Source of the DNA: Dicaeum eximium
Taxonomy: Eukaryota > Chordata > Aves > Passeriformes > Dicaeidae
Direction: 5' to 3'
DNA length: 64,000 nucleotides
Assembly: GCA_013396995.1 (NCBI GenBank)
Contig: VWZP01005794.1
Span: forward strand, 733,685 to 797,684
Of the stretch, positions 54,901-60,516 are shown piece by piece; the stretch's first letter is position 1; the number at the start of each line of letters is the position of its first letter. The notes below the pieces were generated by a model. The model was given only the letters and a program-made list of their open reading frames with translations. It did no database searches and was not told the DNA's origin. Both the position numbers and the translations under genes were made by a program.

Positions 54901-57900
54901 AAAAACCCACTACAAGCAAATAGCATTGCCCACATGGAAAAAAACCCTCAAATCTCTGAACCTGTTAAATATTTCACAAGCCTTTTTTCAAATACATTTT
55001 TAAACAATGGCTTAGCAATAATGAAAAGATATAGTTGAGATTTAAGACTGGGAGAAAGAGCCTGACCCTCTTCCCTGACTTACTAAAAGTACTGAGTACT
55101 AATGTATGTGGCTGCAATATACTCCCAGTGTCAGCAAAATATTCTTCCACCTTTTGATATAGAAGAAAGGTTTCCTTAGAAAGGCCAAAACCTTCTGCAG
55201 GATTTCCAGCATAAGTGATGGATTCTTTGCCCAGAGCCCATAATTATTTCATCCTTCCACAGAACTTTAGTCTTAGGTGGCTCTGTGAGTTTCTGTGTGT
55301 TAGCAATGGTAGCTCTAATGCATTATCTTACATTGCTTTAAATTAAAAGAAATGTCTGGGGTCTCAGACTCCTCAGAAGAGAACATGCTTCATTACACTT
55401 TTCCTTCTACTGTCCGGATTTCTATTTGTTCCATTTGACAGTGTATTTTAAATTATCTGTGGATATAGAGACATTCAGATTGGGATTTTTAAAGAGCTGT
55501 GAGGGAAGGCTTCAGGTTCCTTGAAAATGGCATTCTTTCCATGAGAAATCTAATATTAATCCTTATAAGGCCTGCAACAAGTATTTAATATGTTTCTTTT
55601 CTGAAATATGTTTATCCACTTTGGAGAAAAACTTTTTCTAATTTTTTCCTTTCCCCCAGTATATTTTCTGAATATCATCCTTTACAAATTTTATGTTCAT
55701 TCACCATTGGTTAAAATCATGTAGGCTGAAATGGCAATCTTTAATCCTTAAGTGTAAGGATTTCCACTTTTTTTTTGTTGTAGGGAAAATTAATATCCTG
55801 AAAACTGCAGAAATCCTTAAGTCTCAAATTAATCCTTAATCTTTAGATTTCTACATTTAAGCACAAGAAGCATGGAATATAATTTGACTGAATGTGAGTA
55901 TTCTGTCAGGGGTGTTTGACCATGGTAGGAAGCTTATATAATTATGCCTTTACATTTATATTTATTTACTAGTATAAATAAATATCAAGAGTATAGTAAG
56001 AAATAACTGCTATAAGTTAGGCTGAATGGTACTTCAACAGTTAGGTGAAGGAGAATGAAAGTATAGTAGGAAGAACATAACCTGGTAGTTACAAACATAA
56101 ACTCTCACTTATTTGTATAGTATCAGGGTATTTTTGGTTTAAATATTTCTCCTAACAGAGTTCCTCTTGGCTGCAGCTATCCAGTTCACAATAAAAATTC
56201 TTTTGTCAGGGAACAAGAAGCCTGATCCAAAGTCCCTTGGTGCCACTGGGTTTTGGATTACTTTGAAAGATCATGGCTCATGTATACTAATGAAAAGATA
56301 AAAAATCTGGTGTTAAATTATGAACCTGAATCAGGCTCAGTGAAGCAACTTTGATGTGAGGCTGGTGAGTTAAACAATAGACAAGAAGCCTCTCCTTGCT
56401 GGAAAATCTTAAACTGCATGGATTTTCCACATGATTAGCTTAACATTAAAACAGAGTTACTGAGGTCTAGCTGAGCAAGTGTGCTTCAGAATACTAATGT
56501 CACTCACTGTATAAGGAAGGTGTTGCTGTATACAGCCATGAGGGGAAAATGACCTAAATACCACATAAACCAGGTGAATTGTGAAGGATGAGATTTTTGA
56601 AAGTGAATACAGTCAAATTTATAGTGATACATTTCAGCCTCTACAGGAATAGCTTGCAAAACTTCAATATATTGAAGTGAGTTTCCAATATTTGAAATAT
56701 TTTAGGCCCCGCCTATGATCTCATGATATGTGAAGTTAGAAATACATCACTAGTTCTTCTGTGGAAAGCTCCTGTGTATGAAGGCAAAAGCCCTATTACT
56801 GGGTATTTAGTGGACTATAAAGAAGTAGATGCAGAAGACTGGATCACTGCTAATGAAAAACCTACTTCACAGCGCTATTTTAAGGTAACATTTTCATTAA
56901 TTAATATTAATATAAAACTGAGTACTAAAGGTTCTGATTGAGTATAGAAAAGATATGAACTTCAGCCTCTGCTAATATCTTCGTATGAGTAAACAAAATA
57001 GTTTAGATTGTTTTTTAAATTGGCTTTGCTGTTTATCTTGTTTAAGGTCACTGATTTACAGGAGGGTCATACCTATGTTTTCAAAGTTCGTGCGGTGAAT
57101 GATGCTGGGGTAGGCAAGTCATCTGAAATATCTGAACCAGTGCTTGTTGAGGAACGGCCAGGTAAAGTGAACTGCTTAATATCCTCTGCTTCTTAAATAC
57201 TGAAATACTTGGAATTGGGTTTATTCAACCTAATTTGATAATATATAATGTATAAGTATTTAAAGAATTAATAAGCTCTCAGCCTTCAAACTTAAAGAAA
57301 AAATAATGTGCATATGGAGACAGATATTAGAATTTTTTCCTTTACTTACTTCAGGAGTTATTTGATAATCAGTTAATCTGGTTTTTATTCTAACAAAGGT
57401 GCTACTTGTGACAACACAAGCTTCAGGGATGATAACAAAATTGGTTTGTTTAAACATTCATGTCTTCTCATATTCAATGAGAATATTCATTTGTTTCTCA
57501 GTAAGCATTTATTAGTATTATCATTCCTTTCTTGCATGGAGAGTAAGAAACTTACCAGCCTGTGATGCTGAGTCAGCATATACCATAAACCTGCTTTAAA
57601 ACTTGCTAATAAAATCAGTGTCTTTTAGGACAAAATAGATGTGGGCTTCAGTAATTTATGAATTGCACCTTGACAGAAAAATGCAGTCTTAACATTTGAG
57701 TTGATTCCTATCTTGCAGGAACGAAAGAAATCTATTCAGGTGTGGATGAGGAGGGTAATATTTACCTGGCTTTCGAGTGCAAAGAAGCAACAGATGCATC
57801 TCATTTTGCATGGGGTAAATCATATGAGGAGATTGATGATTCTCATAAGTTTAAGATTGAAACAGAAGGAAATCAGTAAGTCATGCCAATCTACCAAAGG

Positions 57901-60439
57901 AAATCAGTTAGTCATGTTAAAAAATTTTATATGTAGCTAATTATTTTCTTTTTTTAATTGGTGATTTTAGTTCCAAGCTGTACTTCAAAAATCCCGATAA
58001 ATCAGACTTGGGAACTTACTCTATCTCAGTTAGTGACACAGATGGGGTTTCCTCCAGCTTCATTATGGATGATGAAGGTAAGGCCCTTACAATTTCAAAT
58101 CTTCCTTCACCATATCACCTCAAGTATACTAAAAATTGCCCAAGGCAAAAAAAAGAATAGAACCCTACAACTCTCACATTATTTCCTATGCATTAAAGAA
58201 AATCAAAAAAGAACACACAACAGGCTTTGTGTGATTACTTATTTGACTTATTGTCATAATAATGAAAGCTGGGATAACTTCAGGCAACATTTTTTAGATA
58301 AAGATAAAAAATATGGCAAATTAGATTTGTTTTCTTTATGGTGGGATTATAATGGTGTTTGTAAATATCCCTTAGACTTTCAGTTGTGCTTGAGGCTCTA
58401 GATGCAGTCTGTCATAACTGAGATGCAGGAAATTAGTGAGAAAAACAATGATGCTTTAACAAGGTCTAAATACATTGGGTCAAATTATCATTTTGCTTAC
58501 ATATATATTAGTTTTGCTTTATTTCATTTTAGCTATTTTTTTCATTGGATTCACAATTAATTTGCTTCAGTCTCACTTTATTTTATCATTGAGAAATGCT
58601 GACATAAAAAGCAAAGAGGAGAGTTTGCTATTTTACTTAAAATAAAAATTTGGTGCTTTCCCAGTCCTTGGCTGTAGTTGCTCTGCCCAGGTCCTCAATT
58701 ATTAAAATCCATCTGCTTCTCAGCCTACTAAGCCATTTAAGGAATCACAGCAAGAAACATGTCAAACCACTCTTTCCAAGCAGATGTTGAGAAGAAATCC
58801 ATGTTCAGGTTAAAAAAAAAAAAAAANAGGACATGGAAGATTTGTGAGCCATTATCATGAGAACTGACCTTTGGCTAAGTTTTGAAGCATCACTCTGAAA
58901 TCTCTCCATAGGTCTTATCATCTGCTCTACCTTTGAAAATTTTTTTGGTATAAAGCACTGAATGTGTTTCCCATCCCATACTTCACCTACGCCTTTCCTG
59001 ATCATACTGAACTGAAAATTACAATTTTATTTATACTGGATCTCTGCACAAGTATCAGATTTTGCATCTTAATACTGAAAACCATCATTTCACTGACCAT
59101 TTACTCTCTCCAAAGCTATAAATTCTCCTGTAATTTTTCTAAATCCTCTATCATGTCATAAATCCATGCTAATTTTCTCTGGTCTTTACATTGTCTGCAA
59201 ATTTGGAATCGGCAGTAATGTTCATTTTCCAAATCTTTATTGGTAATGACTATGATAAATAAGATTAGTATGAAAATCTAAAAAATGTAATTCTATACTC
59301 TCACAAAGCCTTAATGAGGATCTAGTTCATTAACTGGAACTTTCTGTACTGTTTTCAGACTAACCTGCACTCAGTCTGGTTTCCTGCCACAGTAAAACAA
59401 AATTTTCAGGAACAGTCTGAGAAAGGAGGTCAGGGGATAAAGGAAGCTTATGCACTGCTTAGAAGCTGTAGTTTCCCATATTTCTTTTATATTGCTATTT
59501 TTAAAATTTAAAATAATCTTGGACCTTTGTTTAGATTCCCTTGCATAAGAGAGTGTGCACTAAAATGCATGCAATACGAACATTTGCCAAATCCATGTAT
59601 AAGAATTTAAGTTTCCTAAATCCTATTTTTCAGTAATTTTCTGGAGAGTTGTGTATTCATATACAAGCTTTAAGGAGATAACTTTGCTGATGCTGATATT
59701 TACTTTTGTCGACACCCATTTGCATTTGCACCCATTTCAGAATAAATTAAAATGTGAACGTTTTTCTTATTTTCAGAGTTTGAACGTTTGATGGCATTAA
59801 GTTATGAAATAAAGAATCCAAGTAAGTTGATGATCTGAATCTATTAGACACTTCTAGAAGAAATATAATTACATACTAATGACAGGAGTTCCAAAAAGAT
59901 TCTACCTGAGACAATGGCAACTTCATTTTTCATGGCAGCTTCATTTACCATGGAACACCTCACTTCCTTATCCTTTAGTTTTTTTAGAAGAATATTAGTT
60001 GACATAGAATAAAATAATTGCTCCTGAATGTCTCTGAAGTTTAACTTTGACAATATATTATAGATTTTTACTAGCCAAATCCTTACACAATGTACAAGCA
60101 GTAATCTGTAAATTCTCTTCCCCTTTGATAAATTAATTTAAAAATCAGCCAAAGGCTGCATTAGAGGACTTTTCCCTGTGTAAAATTTATTTGATATCCA
60201 GAAATCCATAAATAATAGGCAATTGCTAGTATTGTACTATGATATTCCTATTTCTCACAAGGTTTCGTTAACTACTGATTTTTGATTCTTTTCTTTTTGT
60301 AGCAATACCACTGAAATCAGAATTAGCTTATGAGGTTCTTGACAAAGGAGAAGTTCGTTTCTGGATTCAGGCTGAAAGCTTATCTGCAGATTCTACTTTC
60401 AGATTTGTTATTAATGATAAAGAAGTCGAAAACAGTGAT
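12817..60439 (+). CDS. MYOM2: Myomesin-2 (M-protein), 5' 24 coding exons of a partial gene
   Basis: This gene encodes M-protein, a cytoplasmic Ig/Fn3 protein that helps bind titin and myosin thick filaments in the sarcomeric M-band. Coding joins: 12817-12923, 13936-14055, 15699-15837, 15936-16093, 16943-17035, 26965-27053, 27134-27184, 27463-27627, 31970-32131, 34042-34183, 35778-35977, 36696-36749, 39341-39468, 42447-42630, 45864-46038, 47393-47514, 49650-49837, 52292-52418, 56706-56884, 57047-57161, 57719-57875, 57971-58077, 59777-59821, 60303-60439. Together they give 1048 in-frame codons with no internal stop. Domains: head 1-145, Ig 147-240, Ig 260-361, Fn3 at about 369-470, 497-592, 598-692, 697-795 and 801-893, Ig 900-985, and part of another Ig from 990. 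Near-identity to remembered human M-protein along the whole length, including its linkers, and the absence of the KQSTAS-type repeats of MYOM1, favour MYOM2 over MYOM1 or MYOM3. Human M-protein is about 1465 residues, so the C-terminal part is missing only because the window ends. Exon numbers below assume one upstream non-coding exon 1. Confidence 0.96.
12924..13935 (+). other. MYOM2 intron 2
   Basis: A 1.0-kb GT-AG intron between the start exon and the variable head exon. AT-rich; I recognise no repeat or extra exon in it. Confidence 0.8.
13936..14055 (+). CDS. MYOM2: MYOM2 exon 3: variable head with C-R-L-C motif
   Basis: This 120-nt exon was found by homology and splice phase; its frame has no local ATG, so a simple ORF search misses it. 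The acceptor is ACATTTGAAG and the donor is AG|GTAAAG. It completes Lys36 and runs to the split Arg76. The text starts AASRQAAYYESPGLGK and continues TTCRLCARRARTLAHE, which aligns with the remembered human ICRVCAKRVSTQ region after a human Ser-rich stretch. Both ends have the same phase, so skipping the exon would keep the frame. Confidence 0.85.
14056..15698 (+). other. MYOM2 intron 3
   Basis: A 1.6-kb GT-AG intron. Its only distinct feature is a 33-base tandem duplication at 15527-15592, about 100 bases before exon 4. Confidence 0.8.
15527..15592. repeat. Two-copy 33-bp tandem duplication
   Basis: Units 15527-15559 and 15560-15592 start AGATAGATGCTAAGAATG and differ at two positions only. 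The high identity suggests a fairly recent duplication. Confidence 0.9.
15699..15837 (+). CDS. MYOM2: MYOM2 exon 4: charged helical head segment
   Basis: The exon follows a TTGTCCCACAG acceptor and encodes residues 76-122. The sequence is rich in Glu, Arg, His and Ala (RIRFASELSALEKEIHTARH and onward) and is likely helical, matching the human segment RQRFLSELAHLEEDVHLARS. It ends in phase 0 at QRM with donor GTACTT, a weaker than usual donor. Confidence 0.93.
15936..16093 (+). CDS. MYOM2: MYOM2 exon 5: helix end and first half of Ig domain 1
   Basis: Only 98 nt of intron separate this exon from exon 4. It encodes residues 123-175, including ERISRAPEILVRLRSHTVW, a stretch almost unchanged from human M-protein, and the B- and C-strand region SLCFTVQGFPAPVVQW of the first Ig domain. 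The acceptor is TTTAATAG and the donor GTAAGA; the invariant C-strand tryptophan codon is split 2+1 by the intron. Confidence 0.96.
16094..16942 (+). other. MYOM2 intron 5
   Basis: A 0.85-kb GT-AG intron with a T-rich tract before the acceptor. Several overlapping short open frames on both strands lack domain signatures. Nothing else recognised. Confidence 0.8.
16943..17035 (+). CDS. MYOM2: MYOM2 exon 6: middle of Ig domain 1
   Basis: This 93-nt exon encodes residues 175-206 (YKNEELISTASDPTKYRIES and KYGVHVLHINR). It follows a T-rich tract ending GATTGTCAG and ends AG|GTAAAA. Start and end phases are equal. It is followed by the longest intron in the window. Confidence 0.95.
18780..19270 (+). 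mobile_element. LTR-like element, sense orientation
   Basis: The block has a pyrimidine-rich CTCTT tract (about 19050-19140), a GAGCTGCAGCTGGCAGCTC inverted core, AATAAA at 19204-19209 and a CTCCCTCACA end at 19270. This order (C/T-rich tract, poly(A) signal, short tail ending CA) is that of an avian retroviral LTR R-U5. The left boundary is uncertain and no target duplication was identified. No internal viral genes are next to it, so it may be a solo LTR. Confidence 0.45.
21041..21100. repeat. Perfect 30-bp tandem duplication
   Basis: Units 21041-21070 and 21071-21100 are identical and begin GCAGAGCCAGCAGAGTGCAG. A further partial copy of the GGCAGAGCCAGC core follows at about 21111-21121. 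It is a small minisatellite within intron 6. Confidence 0.95.
24553..25590 (+). mobile_element. CR1 LINE, 5'-truncated, sense orientation
   Basis: About 1.04 kb matches the 3' end of a CR1 retrotransposon. The conceptual frame has a recognisable reverse-transcriptase tail (RDLDRLDQWAEANCVRFNKA) broken by stops and shifts, and the element ends TTCCAACCTTAACAATTCTA followed by a short ATTCTATGATTT-type tail. It is dead sequence inside intron 6. Confidence 0.92.
26818..26874. repeat. Two-copy 28-bp tandem duplication near exon 7
   Basis: CAGCAAAGAGCTTT-type units at 26818-26845 and 26847-26874 differ at one base. They lie about 90 bases before the exon 7 acceptor. Confidence 0.9.
26965..27053 (+). 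CDS. MYOM2: MYOM2 exon 7: end of Ig domain 1
   Basis: The exon encodes residues 206-236, with the F-strand signature DSATYSAVATNVHGQ of an intracellular I-set Ig domain. An alanine sits where extracellular Ig domains have the second cysteine, as expected for a cytoplasmic protein. The acceptor is CCCCTTTTCAG and the donor GTAAGT; it ends in phase 1. Confidence 0.96.
27134..27184 (+). CDS. MYOM2: MYOM2 exon 8: short acidic linker between Ig 1 and Ig 2
   Basis: A 51-nt exon encoding residues 236-253 (RFREEEEPHPAAIMPFH). Human M-protein has RFRGDEEPFRSVGLPIG here, so position and length agree although the sequence has diverged. The exon is phase 1-1 and a multiple of three, so it could be skipped in frame. 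The flanking introns are only 80 and 278 nt. Confidence 0.9.
27463..27627 (+). CDS. MYOM2: MYOM2 exon 9: first half of Ig domain 2
   Basis: The exon encodes residues 253-308, including FTHIDVQFLEKFGVTFATEG, the B-strand TLTLKCSML and the C-strand PRAEWYRD. These match human M-protein closely. The acceptor is TGCATAG and the donor GTAAGT. Phases are 1-1. Confidence 0.96.
27628..31969 (+). other. MYOM2 intron 9 (4.3 kb)
   Basis: An AT-rich GT-AG intron inside Ig domain 2. It contains a 9-bp-arm hairpin at 28965-28992. I found no mobile element or additional exon. Confidence 0.75.
31970..32131 (+). CDS. MYOM2: MYOM2 exon 10: second half of Ig domain 2
   Basis: The exon encodes residues 308-362: SKWTKLYFGEGQAALSFTHL, then the F-strand signature KDDEGLYTLRMVSRGG and the closing strand AYLFVR. 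The acceptor is CTCTTCCAG and the donor GTAAAC, phase 1-1. In human M-protein the N-terminal region with these Ig domains takes part in myosin binding (family knowledge). Confidence 0.96.
32132..34041 (+). other. MYOM2 intron 10
   Basis: A 1.9-kb GT-AG intron between Ig domain 2 and Fn3 domain 1. It includes a three-copy, 15-base TCTATAAATTTA-type tandem repeat at about 33419-33459. Nothing else recognised. Confidence 0.8.
33419..33459. repeat. Short 15-bp tandem repeat
   Basis: AGACTCTATAAATTT, ACACTCTATAAATTT and AGACTCTATACAG follow each other directly. This is a small AT-rich tandem array in intron 10. Confidence 0.85.
34042..34183 (+). CDS. MYOM2: MYOM2 exon 11: first half of Fn3 domain 1
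   Basis: The exon encodes residues 362-409: GAPGAPMDVKCHDANRDYVI, then VTWKPPNTTSESPVIGYFVD, the A to C strands of the first fibronectin type III domain with its core tryptophan. The acceptor is GTGGTCCAG and the donor GTATGT. The fit to human is close to exact. Confidence 0.97.
34184..35777 (+). other. MYOM2 intron 11
   Basis: A 1.6-kb GT-AG intron within Fn3 domain 1. No repeats or exons recognised; the acceptor is ATTCCAAG. Confidence 0.8.
35778..35977 (+). CDS. MYOM2: MYOM2 exon 12: second half of Fn3 domain 1
   Basis: At 200 nt this is the longest coding exon placed here. It encodes residues 409-476: CEVGLENWVQCNDAPVKICK, YPVTGLQEGRSYVFRVRAVN, then SAGIGRPSRASEPVAALDPL. The tyrosine and RVRAVN motif are typical of Fn3 F strands. 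Its last third is strikingly CpG-rich compared with the rest of the gene. The acceptor is ATTCCAAG and the donor GTAGGT. Confidence 0.96.
35978..36695 (+). other. MYOM2 intron 12
   Basis: A 0.7-kb GT-AG intron, AT-rich after the first 150 bases. Nothing recognised in it. Confidence 0.8.
36696..36749 (+). CDS. MYOM2: MYOM2 exon 13: linker between Fn3 domains 1 and 2
   Basis: A 54-nt exon encoding residues 476-494 (VHVDEGRKIVISKDDLE), the counterpart of human VHLEGEKEIAIYQDDLEG. It is phase 1-1 and a multiple of three, so skipping would keep the frame. The acceptor is GATTAACAG and the donor GTATGT. Confidence 0.93.
36750..39340 (+). other. MYOM2 intron 13
   Basis: A 2.6-kb GT-AG intron before Fn3 domain 2. 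A GC-richer patch near 38500-38790 stands out from AT-rich surroundings, but I recognise no element there. Confidence 0.75.
39341..39468 (+). CDS. MYOM2: MYOM2 exon 14: first half of Fn3 domain 2
   Basis: The exon encodes residues 494-536: DVQIPGPPTNVHASEISKTY, then VVLSWDPPVPRGREPLTYFI. The acceptor is AATCTTACAG and the donor GTACTG; it ends in phase 0 after FIEK. Confidence 0.96.
39469..42446 (+). other. MYOM2 intron 14
   Basis: A 3.0-kb GT-AG intron within Fn3 domain 2. It has an A-rich run near 39748-39770 and otherwise AT-rich sequence. No exon or mobile element recognised. Confidence 0.75.
42447..42630 (+). CDS. MYOM2: MYOM2 exon 15: second half of Fn3 domain 2
   Basis: The exon encodes residues 537-598: SMVGSGSWQRVNAQVAVKSP, RYAVFDLAEGKPYVFRVLSA, then NKNGISDPSEITEPIQPQDI. 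The FRVLSAN..G...PS motif marks the F and G strands of an Fn3 domain. The acceptor is TTTTTTGTAG and the donor GTAAGG. Confidence 0.97.
42631..45863 (+). other. MYOM2 intron 15
   Basis: A 3.2-kb GT-AG intron between Fn3 domains 2 and 3. It carries a CR1 fragment (44770-45256), a GATAT-type simple repeat (45378-45406) and a TATACATATATATA run (45650-45665). Confidence 0.75.
44770..45256 (+). mobile_element. Old CR1 LINE fragment, sense orientation
   Basis: The 3' end GGTGGATGGACTAGATGATC, CCTTCCAACCAGTGCTCC and TATGCTTCTATGAC is a clear CR1 terminus. Upstream text such as CCTGGAGTATTGTTTCCCAG and GACCAGGGGATTAGAGAC fits diverged CR1 sequence. It is older and more degraded than the copies at 24.5 and 60.5 kb. 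Confidence 0.75.
45864..46038 (+). CDS. MYOM2: MYOM2 exon 16: first half of Fn3 domain 3
   Basis: The exon encodes residues 598-656: LPSAPGQVVATRNTKTSVVV, QWDKPKHEEELYGYYIEYSV, then VGSNRWESSNHKPIKYNR. The acceptor is CTTTTTCTTAG and the donor GTATTG. Human M-protein has nearly the same text, including NHKPI.YNR. Confidence 0.97.
46039..47392 (+). other. MYOM2 intron 16
   Basis: A 1.35-kb GT-AG intron within Fn3 domain 3. It contains a T run (46210-46223) and an ATCACCA-type repeat cluster (46711-46776). Confidence 0.8.
46711..46776. repeat. Irregular ATCACCA repeat cluster
   Basis: Several ATCACCA and CATCACCA units recur over 66 bases, flanked by near-identical TTTTATT-ATCACCAAAT segments. 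It looks like local slippage. Confidence 0.8.
47393..47514 (+). CDS. MYOM2: MYOM2 exon 17: second half of Fn3 domain 3
   Basis: The exon encodes residues 656-697: FVVHGLETGEQYVFRVKAAN, then AVGLSENSQESEAVTVQAAL. The acceptor is TTTTTTAACCCAG and the donor GTAAGT, ending in phase 1 at the domain border. Confidence 0.97.
47515..49649 (+). other. MYOM2 intron 17
   Basis: A 2.1-kb GT-AG intron between Fn3 domains 3 and 4. Open frames on both strands near 48.1-48.5 kb lack domain content. No repeat recognised. Confidence 0.75.
49650..49837 (+). CDS. MYOM2: MYOM2 exon 18: first part of Fn3 domain 4
   Basis: The exon encodes residues 697-759: SYPHGITLLNCDGHSMTLGW, KAPTYSGGSPILGYYMDKRE, then ANHQNWHEVNSSLITQTIYT. 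It aligns with human HPYGITLLNCDGHSMTLGWK. The acceptor is TTTCCTTGTAG and the donor GTAAGT; it ends in phase 0. Confidence 0.96.
49838..52291 (+). other. MYOM2 intron 18
   Basis: A 2.45-kb GT-AG intron within Fn3 domain 4. It contains an imperfect hairpin at 51934-51970. Its acceptor is purine-rich next to the AG. Confidence 0.75.
52292..52418 (+). CDS. MYOM2: MYOM2 exon 19: second part of Fn3 domain 4
   Basis: The exon encodes residues 760-802: VEDLTEDAFYEFKVAAANLV, then GIGQPSDPSEHFKCKAWTMP. The match to human (EFKIAAVNLAGIGEPSDPSE) fixes the frame. The acceptor is unusual: the pyrimidine tract ends about ten bases before the AG and is followed by the purine run AATGAAAAAAG. The donor is GTAAGT. 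Confidence 0.94.
53166..53345. repeat. AT-rich TATAACA/TGTTATA repeat
   Basis: ATAACATTATAACATTATAA-type units alternate with their complements TGTTATATA over about 180 bases, so both direct and inverted copies are present and could form cruciforms. Confidence 0.85.
53935..54335 (-). mobile_element. Degraded CR1-like remnant, antisense
   Basis: GTCATCTAATCCAGCTGCTT resembles the reverse of the CR1 3' end (CATCTAGTCCAAC), and GCACAAACTGGAGACACTAT, TTCAGTGCTGAGTAGAGC resembles the reversed CR1 text 'aactggacacagtattcc...cagtgctgagtagag'. Divergence is high. There is also a short internal duplication, CCAAATAAGTATTTTTCA, at about 54259-54300. Confidence 0.4.
56706..56884 (+). CDS. MYOM2: MYOM2 exon 20: first part of Fn3 domain 5
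   Basis: The exon encodes residues 802-861: PAYDLMICEVRNTSLVLLWK, APVYEGKSPITGYLVDYKEV, then DAEDWITANEKPTSQRYFK. The acceptor is ATATTTTAG and the donor GTAACA, phase 0 at the end. Confidence 0.96.
57047..57161 (+). CDS. MYOM2: MYOM2 exon 21: second part of Fn3 domain 5
   Basis: The exon encodes residues 862-900: VTDLQEGHTYVFKVRAVNDA, then GVGKSSEISEPVLVEERP. The acceptor is TCTTGTTTAAG, a less common AAG type, and the donor GTAAAG. Phase 1 at the end marks the Fn3-Ig border. Confidence 0.96.
57162..57718 (+). other. MYOM2 intron 21
   Basis: A 0.56-kb GT-AG intron before Ig domain 3, AT-rich, with nothing recognised in it. Confidence 0.8.
57719..57875 (+). CDS. MYOM2: MYOM2 exon 22: first part of Ig domain 3
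   Basis: The exon encodes residues 900-952: TKEIYSGVDEEGNIYLAFEC, KEATDASHFAWGKSYEEIDD, then SHKFKIETEGN. The cysteine and following tryptophan are the B- and C-strand core of an I-set Ig domain. The acceptor is ATCTTGCAG and the donor CA|GTAAGT. A near copy of the donor lies 31 nt downstream. Confidence 0.96.
57971..58077 (+). CDS. MYOM2: MYOM2 exon 23: second part of Ig domain 3
   Basis: The exon encodes residues 952-988: SKLYFKNPDKSDLGTYSISV, then SDTDGVSSSFIMDDE. The D.GTYS motif is the F strand of the Ig domain. The intron before it is only 95 nt. The acceptor is GGTGATTTTAG and the donor GTAAGG. Confidence 0.96.
58078..59776 (+). other. MYOM2 intron 23
   Basis: A 1.7-kb GT-AG intron. 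It has a run of A residues ending in an undetermined base at 58827. Sequence at 59200-59280 weakly resembles antisense CR1 text but is too diverged to call. Confidence 0.75.
58827..58827. other. Undetermined base (N)
   Basis: A single N follows a run of about fifteen A residues, so the homopolymer length and base are uncertain in the source assembly. Confidence 0.99.
59777..59821 (+). CDS. MYOM2: MYOM2 exon 24: helical linker after Ig domain 3
   Basis: A 45-nt exon encoding residues 988-1003 (FERLMALSYEIKNP), matching human LERLMALSNEIKNP. In the myomesin family the Ig domains of the C-terminal half are joined by alpha-helical linkers, and this looks like the first. It is phase 1-1 and a multiple of three. 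The acceptor is TTATTTTCAG and the donor GTAAGT. Confidence 0.93.
59822..60302 (+). other. MYOM2 intron 24
   Basis: A 0.48-kb GT-AG intron, AT-rich, without recognised elements. Confidence 0.8.
60303..60439 (+). CDS. MYOM2: MYOM2 exon 25: first part of Ig domain 4
   Basis: The exon encodes residues 1003-1048: IPLKSELAYEVLDKGEVRFW, IQAESLSADSTFRFVINDKE, then VENSD. It is the last coding exon found in the window and ends in phase 0. The acceptor is CTTTTTGTAG and the donor GTAAGT. Human continues with SEIHRIKCDK; no such exon is seen before position 64000. Confidence 0.95.
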
Positions 60440-60488
60440 GTAAGTACACTATATGAGTACTATACATAAGTGATTTTTAAAAAAAATT

Positions 60489-60512
60489 AATAGAAACCTG
60501 CAGGTTTCTATT
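60489..60512. repeat. Perfect 24-bp palindrome
   Basis: The core TAGAAACCTGCAGGTTTCTA (60491-60510) is its own reverse complement and extends two more paired bases on each side. It sits a few bases from the 3' end of an inserted CR1 element. Confidence 0.97.
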
Positions 60513-60516
60513 TTTA

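Larger units (their letters stand above)
52419..56705 (+). other. MYOM2 intron 19 (4.3 kb)
   Basis: A GT-AG intron between Fn3 domains 4 and 5. It holds a TATAACA-rich repeat (about 53166-53345) and an antisense LINE-like remnant (about 53935-54335). The rest is AT-rich and unassigned. Confidence 0.75.

Noticed and set aside
57701..57940. 79-codon open frame overlapping exon 22
   Set aside because: It is a shifted frame of exon 22; the frame that matches M-protein differs and joins both neighbours in phase.
57958..58401. 147-codon open frame overlapping exon 23
   Set aside because: It is the wrong frame of exon 23 continued into the intron; the correct frame gives the Ig F-strand motif GTYSISVSD and ends at a good donor.
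58850..59300. Possible antisense CR1 remnant
   Set aside because: Only weak word similarity such as GTCTGCAAATTTGGAATCGG; too diverged to call by eye.
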